DNA from: JADKAV01 sp037046735
GTDB taxonomy: Bacteria > Actinomycetota > Actinomycetes > S36-B12 > UBA10799
Assembly (NCBI GenBank): GCA_037046735.1
Contig: JBAOHC010000027.1
Coordinates: 620,001-684,000, forward strand
Direction of reading: 5' to 3'
DNA length: 64,000 nt
Shown: positions 16,636 through 24,727 of the stretch, piece after piece
Position numbering within the stretch: the first letter of the stretch is position 1
Layout: each line of letters begins with the position of its first letter
The notes under the pieces: model-generated
What the model was told of the DNA's origin: nothing
What the model saw: only the letters and a program-made list of their open reading frames with translations
The model's database searches: none
Position numbers and translations under genes: made by a program

Positions 16636-17824
16636 ATGTCCCTGGTCCTCGTCCTGAACTCAGGCTCGTCGAGCATCAAGTACGAACTGATCGACATGAC
16701 CGGGCCCAGCACGCTGGCCAGCGGCCTCATCGAGCGGATCGGGGAGCGAATCTCGAGGGTGACCCACGCCAGCGGCGACCTCGAACACGTCATCGAACGC
16801 CCCCTGCCCGACCACGGCGCGGGGCTGCACGCGATGGCAGAGGCCTTCGAGGCCACGGTGCAGGTGCCCGCCGGGGCGTTGACCGCGGTGGGACACCGCG
16901 TCGTGCATGGTGGCGACCGTTTCTCGGCCCCCGCGGTGATCAACGCCGAGGTGATCGAGGCCATCCGCGACTGCATCCCGCTGGCTCCGCTGCACAACCC
17001 GGCGAACCTGCTCGGGATCGAGGTCGCGATGCAGGCGTATCCGGGCGTGCCGCACGTCGCGGTGTTCGACACCGCGTTCCACCAGACCATGCCCGAGGCC
17101 GCCTACCTCTACGCGATCGATCGGGAGGTGGCGGCACAGCACCGGATCCGCCGTTACGGCTTCCACGGCACGTCGCACGCGTTCGTGAGCCGGGCAGCAG
17201 CCAACCATCTCGCGATCCCGGCCGACCGCGCGCGGATGATCACCTTGCACCTGGGAAACGGCGCGAGTGCCTGTGCGGTCTCGGGCGGTCGCAGCGTGGA
17301 CACGTCGATGGGTTTGACACCGCTGGCCGGTCTGGTGATGGGCACCCGCAGCGGGGACATCGACCCGGGGGCCCTGCTGCACCTGCTGCGATCCGGGATG
17401 ACGGTGGACGAGGTCGACACCTTGCTGAACAAGGCCTCGGGGATGAAGGGCCTGGCCGGGCGAGAACGATCTACGCCAGGTGCATGCGGCAGCCGAGCGG
17501 GGCGACGCTGCCGCCGAGGCCGCGCTGCAGGTCTACGTCCACCAGATCCGGCACTACGTGGGCGCCTACCTGCTGGAGCTCGGCGGCGCCGACGCGATCG
17601 TGTTCACAGCCGGCGTGGGCGAGAACGACTACCGCGTGCGCGCGGCCGTCTGCGAGGGGCTCGCGGGCCTGGGCATCGTGCTGGATCCACAGCTCAACGC
17701 GGCCACCCGGGGGCCGGAGGTCGTGGTCGACGTCTCTGCCGCGTACTCGGCGGTGCGGGTGCTGGTCGTACCCACCAATGAGGAGCTCGAGATCGCGACG
17801 CAGACCATCGAGACCCTCGCCTAA
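16636..17824 (+). CDS. ackA: Acetate kinase (one-base frameshift in this sequence)
   Basis: Acetate kinase interconverts acetyl phosphate + ADP and acetate + ATP. Family blocks are intact: VLVLNSGSSSIKYELI at the N-terminus, GHRVVHGG, DTAFHQTMPEAAYLYA, RRYGFHGTSHAFVS, HLGNGASACAV, MGLTPLAGLVMGTRSGDIDPG and, after the shift, FTAGVGENDYRVR. The frame changes near 17461 in GGGCGAGAAC: before it reads KGLAG, and one base removed gives ENDLRQVHAAAE, the expected ASKA sequence. Span 1189 nt equals 396 codons plus one base, as expected for a single insertion. The corrected protein is 395 residues, the normal size. Very likely a sequencing error. Confidence 0.92.
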
Positions 17825-17904
17825 CCTCCCACGTACCGGACGCTGTCGGGCAGCCCCGGCGTGGCGCAGTGGTTTTGTCAGACCCTGCGCGCATGCTGTC
17901 TGCC

Positions 17905-18105
17905 ATGAGCACCACCGACTGCCACATCGAGTTCGATAGCCGCCTCTGGGACATTCAGCGCCTGCTGCGGGCCGGGGACGCCGAGCGGGCGCGGGTCGAG
18001 TCCGCGCTGCTGCTCTGCGACTCTGAAGCCGCGTGCCACGACTGGGTGGCTGACGAGGTGCAGCGGATCTGGGATGCGCAGGAGGCCAAGTCACGATCGG
18101 CCTGA
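17905..18105 (+). CDS. Small hypothetical protein
   Basis: A 66-residue acidic, helical protein starting MSTTDCHIEFDSRLWDIQRL and containing AGDAERARVESALLLCDSEA and WVADEVQRIWDAQ. Three Cys are present but not in a metal motif. No family recognised. ATG 17905 follows CATGCT by 7 nt, compatible with a leaderless start; ATG 17893 is an in-frame alternative. It is convergent with the phosphatase gene, whose stop lies 3 bp away. Confidence 0.5.
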   Translation: MSTTDCHIEFDSRLWDIQRLLRAGDAERARVESALLLCDSEAACHDWVADEVQRIWDAQEAKSRSA

Positions 18106-18108
18106 GGT

Positions 18109-18886
18109 TCAGCCCAGGAGTCGCTGCGCGAGCTGATCGCGGATCGGCCCCGTCCACTTCGAGGTCGGTGAGGTAGGCCGACAGCCCGCCGATGGCCGCG
18201 ACCCGGTCCAGCGTGGTCTGCAGGTACTCCGCGCGTACGCCCAGCACCGGCTCGAGCAGGGTGGGATCGAGACCCTGCGCGGCGACCTCGTCGAAGACCG
18301 GCTGCAGCGCCGGCAGGAACTGGTCGTTGGTGGTCAGGTAGTCGGTGAAGACATCCTCCTCATCGACGCCCACCGCCAGCAGCGCCAAGGCAACCGCCCA
18401 TCCGGTGCGGTCTTTGCCATGGGTGCAGTGCACGAGGACCGGCCCATCGGAGGTCGCCAGATCGGTCAGCCAGCGACCGTAGGCCCGTCGCGCGCTGGGC
18501 AGGTCCACGAACTCCAGGTAGGCCTTGCGCATGTACTGCTCGGCAGTGCCGTCGGACAGGAACGTCTCGAAGGCCTTCGGGTCGGCGAACAGGGGTTCCA
18601 TGCTGGCCTGCGACGCCATGGTGGAATCCGCCAGCACGTCCAGCCAGGTGTATGCGGCGAACGGCTGGTCCGGCGCCTGCTCCAGTTCCACCTTGGTGCG
18701 CAGATCCACAATCAACGTCAGGTGCAGGTCCTGCAGCACTGCTTGGTCCGGCGCGCTGACGCCGGCCAGCTGCATCGAGCGATACAGCACACCGTGCGTG
18801 ACCGCGGAGGTGCCGGCCCGGGCACCACCGACCTCCCGCAGGTTGCCTACCGTGGGCAGGTCGATGCGCCGCGGCGTCCAGGTCAT
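18109..18886 (-). CDS. Tyrosine-protein phosphatase, PtpB/SIW14-like (one-base frameshift near the end)
   Basis: A Y_phosphatase3-type dual-specificity phosphatase. It opens with RIDLPTVGNLREVGG and has YRSMQLAG and VDLRTKVELE. The catalytic loop is VHCTHGKDRTG with Cys154 and Arg160; this HCxxGKDRTG form is typical of MptpB-like lipid/protein phosphatases. No signal peptide is seen. Near 18148-18151 four C on the plus strand appear to be one too many: removing one restores VDGPIRDQLAQRLLG and a TGA at 18109-18111, giving 258 residues. With the extra base the frame runs on into non-homologous sequence over ackA. Most likely a sequencing indel. Confidence 0.85.
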
Positions 18887-18910
18887 GCCGCCATGGTTCC
18901 ATACCCACTC

Positions 18911-19705
18911 TCAGGTGGTGACCACCCGCGCAGGCGCCGCCACACCGGGAGCGGCCAGCGCGTGGTAACCCCCGTCCACGTGCAGAATCTCCCCACTGAT
19001 GGCCCGGCCCATGTCGGAGAGCAGGAAGCACACTGCGTCGGCCACGGGGGCGGGATCGGCGGCGTCCCAGCCCAGCGGGGCACTGGCGTACGCATCGAGC
19101 AGCGTCTGGAAGTCCGGAATCCCGCCGGCCGCCCGGGTGTGCAGCGGTCCGGCCGCCACGAGGTTCGCCCGGATCCCCTGCGCCCCGAGGTCGCGGGCCA
19201 CGTAGCGCATCGTCGCTTGCAGAGCCACCTTGCATACCCCCATCCAGTTGTAGACCGGCCAGGCCCGACCGTCGGCATCGAAGTCCAGGCCGACCAGCGA
19301 GGCCCCGCCCGGCCCGGCCAGGCGAGCCAGCAGACCCGCCAGTCTGGCGTAGGACGTGGTTGAGGTCCGGAAGGCTGTCTCGATCGCGTCGTCGCTGGCC
19401 GCCAGGAAATCCCCGGCCAGCGCCTCGCGCGGCGCGAAGGCGATCGCGTGCAGTGCACCGTCCACCGCCCTGCCGCGCAGGGCCCCCGCGAGCGCGTCGT
19501 AGTCAGCCGACGACGTCGCATCCAGGGTCAGCACCTCGGGCTGGTGCGGCAACGCGCGCGCCGCCTCCTCGGTGAGACCGCGCACCCTGTCGAAGGTGGT
19601 GAGGATCACCTCGGCGCCGTGCAGCTGGGCACGCTCGGCCACCGACCAGGCGATGGAGTCCGTGGTGACCACGCCGGTGATCAGGAGTCGCTTGCCTGTC
19701 AACAT
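18911..19705 (-). CDS. fabI: Enoyl-[acyl-carrier-protein] reductase (InhA/FabI-like)
   Basis: A 264-residue NAD(P)H-dependent short-chain reductase that reduces enoyl-ACP in fatty-acid elongation. It begins LTGKRLLITGVVTTDSIAWSVA, the FabI/InhA cofactor loop with GVVTTDSIAW in place of the GxxxGxG of ordinary SDRs. The active site YNWMGVCK gives Tyr152 and Lys159 with the same 7-residue spacing as InhA Tyr158/Lys165, and MRYVARDLGAQGIRANLVAAGP follows. ATG 19703-19705 overlaps the TGA of the DabB-DabA gene by one base, so it is translated as the distal gene of that unit. An ORF extends upstream but only overlaps the other gene. Confidence 0.9.
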   Translation of the reverse strand: MLTGKRLLITGVVTTDSIAWSVAERAQLHGAEVILTTFDRVRGLTEEAARALPHQPEVLTLDATSSADYDALAGALRGRAVDGALHAIAFAPREALAGDFLAASDDAIETAFRTSTTSYARLAGLLARLAGPGGASLVGLDFDADGRAWPVYNWMGVCKVALQATMRYVARDLGAQGIRANLVAAGPLHTRAAGGIPDFQTLLDAYASAPLGWDAADPAPVADAVCFLLSDMGRAISGEILHVDGGYHALAAPGVAAPARVVTT

Positions 19706-22700
19706 CAGTGCTGTCCTTCCGAGGTGAGAACATCGGCGGTCGCCGGCTCCCCGAGCCAGTCCCGCCATTGCAGATCGGTGCCCAGGGCGTGGGCATCCCC
19801 GGTGCGCGGGTCGATCGCCGCCAGGGCGATCCACTCATTGGCCACCAGAGCCGCAACGTGCGGGTGCGCGTCGAGGACCCTGACGATGTCGTCGGGCTCG
19901 GCGTAGACGAGCACCTGCAGGCGCAGCGGTTCGTGCATCAGCTCGCCGCCGGCCTCCGGCTGCGCGCGGTAGACACCCTGCCAGGGCAGCCCGACCCGCA
20001 GGTCGCCGCCGGCCCCGCTGACCACTGCGAAGTCGCCGACCACGTTGTGTGTGGTCTTGTCCCCAGCCCCGAAGTGCTGCGGGTCGACCGTTGCGAAGTA
20101 GTACTGGTTATTGATCCACTGCGTGACCACCATGGGGGCGGTCAGCAGCAGCTCCAGCGTCGAGCCGTCGACATCGAGGCCGGGCTCGTAGGAGTGCAGG
20201 AACACCCGGCCGCGCAGGTTCAGGCCCTTCGTCATCGAGCGCGGCCCGATCACGAAGGCGGCGTTGCCTGCCAGACCCCATTCCGGCTGCGGTTCGGCCC
20301 AGTCACTGGCCCGGCGGAAGGCCGCCGCCGGTGTGGTGGCGCGCACCCCCGGCAGTTCCGCCATCCGCTCCTGCAGGCAGGACTGCGCCCGCCTGGGCCA
20401 GCACCTCGCGCAGGGACTCGACCTGCGGCAAATGGCTGGCCGGCACGTCCTGGGCATCGATGGTGATGGCGTCCGTTGTCGTGTTGTGCCACGCCGGGAT
20501 CGCGGTCGTGGTGGCAGGGACCGTGATGCCGTGCTCGGCGGCCAAGCGGCGACGCACCTTCGGATCGTTGAGGATCGCAGCCATGATGCGGGCGTTGACG
20601 TGCCCGCCGTTGCCGCCGCAAGCACCGCAGTCGTAGGCCGCTGCGAACGCATTGTTCTCGACCTGTGCGGCATGTCCGGCGAGCAGGATCACCGGGGCGA
20701 AGTGCTCCACGATGCCCAGCGCCCGCAGCATGCCGGCGGCGGAATTGGTGCGCTGCTCCAGGCTCATCCCGTAAGCGATGTCAGTGGGCGGGCCCTGCAG
20801 GTGTCCGACGTGCAGCTCGCCGCGGTGGCGGGGCAGGGCACGTGCGCGCGCCCGGCCCCAGACCCCCGGTGCGGCCGTCTGCAGCAGCGCATCGGCACCG
20901 GCCAGCACCCCAAGGCCCTCGGCGACAGCGAACGCTGTGGTCGGGCGCGCAGTGGCCGTCACCATGGCGCCGCGCAGTGCGGTGGCGGTTCCGACCTGAC
21001 CCGGCGCGACCTCGTCGTTCTCAGTGATCGCGTAGGCCGGCTGCAGCAGCACTGGGCACTGCGCACTCACTGAGCCGCTGGCCGTCTCGTGGCGGATCGC
21101 CACCCCGAAGAAGCCCGCGAAACCATAGGTCGCGATGGCCCCGGCGGCCTCCGCGTGACGACGCAGCCGCTCGGAGCGCACATCGATGCACATGACCAGT
21201 TGCGCGTCGACGGCATGGTCGTCGGCGGGCTCGGCGGCCCTGGTCGACACCCGGTCGACCAGCCGATTGCGGTAACGCTGCTCCCAGGCGCGCTGCCAGA
21301 TGGCAGCCCGCTTGGCATCGTCGAGGCTGTTCGCCACCCGCAGGGCCAGCACCGGCTCGTCGATCCCGAGGATCGCGATCACCGGCGCAACCTCACCGAT
21401 GGCCCACTCGCGTGCGGCAGGGCTGTGGTGTCGCCTTCCAGCGCAGGCCCGTCCCCAAGACGTCGAACACCGCGCGGATGGCCAGCAGATCGGCCAGCAG
21501 GTCCGGGTCGCGCTGCTTCAGGTGCGCGGCCCAACCGGGATCGCGCGCCAACAGCCGCGACAGGTACCCGACCTGCTGCCCTACCGGTACGACCGGGGTC
21601 AGCAGCACCGAGAGCGCCTCGTTCGGGTCACTGGGCAGGCTGCGGACCGCGCTGCTCAGTCCCTTCAGACCCAGGTCCTGCACCGATGCCTGGAATTGCT
21701 CCCAGGGTCGCGCCGACTGCGCCACCAGGGATGTCCAGGCGTTGGCCAGACCTGACACCTTGCCAGCGACACCGGCCTGCTCACCGAGGGTGTGTGGGGC
21801 TGCTCCGGGCTGGGGCAGCAGATCGGCGATCCGGTCATCGCGGAGGTCGGCCAGCAGTTGTTCGGCGACGAACAGCGACGCGGCATCCGGAGCCCAGGTG
21901 ACGCGCTGCTGCAGGTACTCCACGACGTCTTCGGCGGGCACCACGTTGTCCCCTGCTGCCGCCTGCAGGTCGGCCTGTGTGAAACGGCCGTCGGCCAACG
22001 CATATGCATACTGCTGCTCGGTCAGGTGTGACCGGGCGCCCCAGCTGCGGGCGGCGATCTCCGCGGAGTCGGCGAAGGCGATGTCCTGCAGCCCCGACAG
22101 TGGGTTCACGGCCACTGCAGAGTGCACGGGCCACATTGCGCCCACGGTGCGGGTCGCGGCACTGACCGCGAAGCGCATACCCGGCGCCGCCTCTGCGGCC
22201 GGCATCGCCACCGTGCCCTTGATCCGGGTGGCCGTGTCGATCACGACGGGTTCGACCAGACGCCGCAGCCAGCCGCGGGAGACCGCGACGCCGCCGAGCA
22301 GGCCACCGGCGATCACGGCGGCGGTCAGGGCGGTGGCCGCCACCCCGCTGAACACGCCCGGTTCGACGAAGATCTGGGCCCACGCCCCCAGAACGATCAC
22401 GTAGGCGAACAGGCCCGTGAGCACCAGGACCATCGACCACGAGCGACCACGCGGCGTCGAGTGGGTCGCCGTGGCGCGGTCGGGTGCCGCCAGCGCGACA
22501 AGGGCCACGGTGGCCGTCAACGCTGCCACGACCAGGGGCACCACGTCGACGACGGGCACGCTCACCCAGCTGATGGCCCCCAGGGCCACCACCGCGGCAC
22601 TTACGGCCACTGCTGCGCCGGTCAGCCACACGGGAACCCTGCGCAGGTCGGGAGCCGGTGCCCGTCGCGGGGCGCCTCCGGCGCGAAGGAACAGCCAGCC

Positions 22701-23546
22701 CTTGTAGAAGCCGTGTCCGATGAGGTGCAGCATCGCGAACGCGGGCAGCCCCAGCCCCACCTGCACAGTCATGTAGCCCATCTGCGCGCTGGTGGACGAG
22801 GCGAGCTTGCCCTTGACATCCGGTCGTACGCGCATGGCGGCAGTGCCCAGAATGGCGGTCAGACCACCGATGACGACCAGGGCCAGCAGAACCAGGGGGG
22901 CAGCGGCGAAGACCGGCCACCACAGGATCGCCAGCAGACCCATGCCGTTGACCACACCGGCGTGCAGCAGGGCGGACACCGGCGACGGCGCCTCGGCCGT
23001 GAGCGGCAGCCAGCGCCACGCGGGCACCAGCGCGGAGCGAACAATGCCTGAGATGGCCAGCAGTGCCGGGACCATCCAACCGACTGCGGTGAGGTCACTG
23101 CGCACTGCAGTTCCCTGGGCCAGCATGAGGACCACGCCCGCCCACAGCGCCGCGTCACCGATCAGCAGCCGACCGGCCACCCGCTTGGCCGCGCTGTGCG
23201 CCGAGGCCGTGTTCGCGTGGGCAACCAGCCCAGCGATCGCCAGTCCGCTGACGGTCCAGCCCAGGGCCGTGAGAACGATCGGGTTGGCCACTACGGCCAG
23301 CCAGAGCATGGAGATGGCCAGCGCGAGCAGGGCCGCGTACCGGGACTGCCGTGCCTGACCGCGCAGGTTGCGTGCGGAGTAGGCGGCGACCAGCCAACCC
23401 ATCGCGAGGATGAAAGTGCCGAGCAGCACCGAGGGGCCAGTCAGATAGAACGGCCCGAGCTGCTCGCCGAAGGCGAGGATAGAGGTGATGACAAAGGCGA
23501 TCAGGCCCACGAGGGTGCCGGTCGCGACGATGCTTATTCTGGACAC
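19705..23546 (-). CDS. DabB-DabA fusion, inorganic carbon (CO2/bicarbonate) transporter; three frame changes
   Basis: Residues 1-430 are a NuoL/ND5-like proton channel (DabB): about twelve hydrophobic segments with VPAWRWLPLTAEAPSPVSALLHA and KGKLASSTSAQMGYMTVQVG. The frame then continues without a stop into DabA (DUF2309, from about 455: AVNPLSGL at 481), the zinc protein with a carbonic-anhydrase-like site. Its ligands are visible as CIDVRSERLRRH (Cys codon at 21188-21190) and GHAAQVENN...YDCGACGGNGGHVNAR. Frame changes near 21437 and 21418 (each one base missing) and near 20388 (one extra) restore LRWEGDTTALAAREWAIGE and LAQAAQSCLQERMAELPGV. The corrected length is 1281 codons. The GTG start is leaderless behind TAGTAT. 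The pair imports inorganic carbon using the proton gradient in characterised autotrophs. Confidence 0.82.
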
Positions 23547-23552
23547 ACCTGC

Positions 23553-23558
23553 ATACTA
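23553..23558 (-). promoter_or_regulatory. -10 element of the dabB-dabA-fabI unit
   Basis: On the minus strand TAGTAT is followed by GCAGGT and GTG 23546. It lies within a short inverted repeat ATAC-TAAC-GTAT (23553-23564), a possible operator, in an AT-richer 60-bp stretch. Confidence 0.5.
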
Positions 23559-23616
23559 ACGTATTCTACTTCCTGTATTGCAAGTCCCCCTTTGTCCGTG
23601 TCGCCCGGCGATTTGA

Positions 23617-24150
23617 CTAGTTTCCCTCCCCCGTGATGAAGGGCTGGCCACACGTGGAGAGGCTGTAGCTGTTGAGGTTGTCCTGCGCCTGCTGGACCGC
23701 CGCATCGTTGCGCGAAAGCCAGGCATCGGCCTTGCGGGCCGCAACCGGCGATCCGGTCACCGTCGTGGCCAGTTTCTCCACTGACTGCGCATACAAGGAC
23801 AGGTCGTCCCGGATCGATCCCGGGGCGACGGCTAGCGCACCTTGGACCAACTCCACGAATTGCTCGGGACTCTCGACGAGTTGTGCCGCATCGGCGTTCT
23901 GGGCCAAGTAATCGCAGAAGGTCAGGTCCCCTGCCCCGGATACCGCAGGTTTCGGGGTCTTGGTCGCGGGCTGCGTGGCGGGGGCCGTGGTGGCCGGCGT
24001 CGATGGCTGCTCGGTGGGGGTGGCGGCCTGCGTGGGCGGCGACGGCGTGGCGACGGCGACTGTTCCTGAGGATCCGGCGTCGGGTTCACCGTCGCTCGAG
24101 CTACATCCGGCAAGGGCGATCAGGGCGAGCACGATGGCAGCACGTTTCAC
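23617..24150 (-). CDS. Lipoprotein of unknown function
   Basis: A 177-residue exported lipoprotein. The signal KRAAIVLALIALAGCSSSDG carries the lipobox LAGC, so the mature protein is lipidated at that Cys. A Thr/Pro/Ala-rich linker (about 28-70) spans the wall, followed by a helical domain (LTFCDYLAQNADAAQLVESPEQFVELV... to LSTCGQPF) with two Cys that could pair. No family recognised. GTG 24148-24150 is leaderless, 6 nt after TAGCCT. The 3' end lies 70 bp upstream of the dabB start on the same strand, without sign of coupling. Confidence 0.75.
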   Translation of the reverse strand: MKRAAIVLALIALAGCSSSDGEPDAGSSGTVAVATPSPPTQAATPTEQPSTPATTAPATQPATKTPKPAVSGAGDLTFCDYLAQNADAAQLVESPEQFVELVQGALAVAPGSIRDDLSLYAQSVEKLATTVTGSPVAARKADAWLSRNDAAVQQAQDNLNSYSLSTCGQPFITGEGN

Positions 24151-24156
24151 GACTTC

Positions 24157-24162
24157 AGGCTA
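24157..24162 (-). promoter_or_regulatory. -10 element of the lipoprotein gene
   Basis: TAGCCT on the minus strand, a 6-nt spacer (GAAGTC), then GTG 24150. Confidence 0.55.
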
Positions 24163-24238
24163 ACCCGCGCTGCTCGGACCATACGGTCGGTTTTCACTGA
24201 CACATTCGGCCGTCGAACAGGGCCAGGCCAGAAAGCAT

Positions 24239-24273
24239 GTCAGTGGCAGGGACTTTTCGTGCGCCCCACTGAC
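24239..24273 (+). repeat. 35-bp core, array copy 1
   Basis: Begins GTCAGTGG and ends CCACTGAC, an 8-bp perfect inverted repeat, with GGACTTTTCGTGCG inside. Identical to copy 2 except one base near the right end. Confidence 0.9.
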
Positions 24274-24304
24274 CACAGTCGACCAGGGCCAGGCCAGAAA
24301 GCAT

Positions 24305-24339
24305 GTCAGTGGCAGGGACTTTTCGTGCGCCCCACCGAC
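24305..24339 (+). repeat. 35-bp core, array copy 2
   Basis: Same as copy 1 but ending CCACCGAC, one mismatch in the right inverted arm. Confidence 0.9.
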
Positions 24340-24376
24340 ACAATCGGCCGCCGAACAGGGCCAGGCCAGAAAGCAT

Positions 24377-24411
24377 GTCAGTGGCAGGGACTTTTCATGC
24401 GCCCCACTGAC
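24377..24411 (+). repeat. 35-bp core, array copy 3
   Basis: Same length and ends as copy 1; the centre reads CTTTTCATGCG rather than CTTTTCGTGCG. Confidence 0.9.
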
Positions 24412-24515
24412 ATATTCGGCCGGCGAACAGGGCACCGAAGATGGACCCCTGCCCCTCGGCCGCACGGAGCCAGGCATTCAGGGCAGGGCCCACGCCACAT
24501 CTGTCAGCCCCGGCC

Positions 24516-24641
24516 TTAGAAACTGTCCTCGTACATCGTGGTGCGGTCGCGCTGCGTACGCACCAGCAGGTGCCCCATGGTAAGAGTGACGCTGGCCAGT
24601 TCAGTAGTGAGATGGGCGATGGCTGTGAGTCTGGTCGGCAT
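24516..24641 (-). CDS. Possible 41-residue small protein
   Basis: ATG 24639-24641 is preceded by GAAGGAG with a 6-nt gap, a good ribosome binding site, and opens a 42-codon frame (MPTRLTAIAHLTTELASVTL..., ending MYEDSF and TAA). Third positions are mostly G/C, as in real genes here. It has no recognised family, no Cys and no membrane segment. It lies 86 bp downstream of the lysX stop on the same strand. It could be real or chance. Confidence 0.35.
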   Translation of the reverse strand: MPTRLTAIAHLTTELASVTLTMGHLLVRTQRDRTTMYEDSF

Positions 24642-24727
24642 GAGGGACTCCTTCGCTCACCCCCAGCCTGCCGACCGCGTGTTGCCCTGGTGTGAACGTT
24701 GGATTCAGGTCCCGTGAAGCCTTGGCC

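Larger units (their letters stand above)
24191..24433. repeat. Tandem array of a 66-72 bp unit (three full copies plus partial ends)
   Basis: Unit starts marked by CAGGGCC or CAGGGC fall at 24218, 24284, 24356 and 24428, giving periods of 66, 72 and 72 bp. Each unit contains CAGGCCAGAAAGCATG, then a 35-bp core with inverted ends, then ACAnnTCGGCCG. The left end (24191-24217) is a truncated copy that starts at TTTTC and lacks the first half of the core. The array fills the intergenic space between the lipoprotein promoter and the lysX 3' region. Because the period is a multiple of three, the minus strand reads as a repetitive ORF, which I do not take as coding. Confidence 0.9.

Noticed and set aside
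24191..24433. CRISPR array
   Set aside because: The segments between the conserved parts are almost identical rather than unique spacers, the unit is too long, and no cas gene is present.
24160..24477. Minus-strand ORF made of repeated GAHEKSLPLTCFLAWPCS units
   Set aside because: It is the translation of the 66-72 bp DNA repeat, open only because the period is a multiple of three. The core recurs at 47 kb outside any ORF, and no ribosome binding site precedes it.
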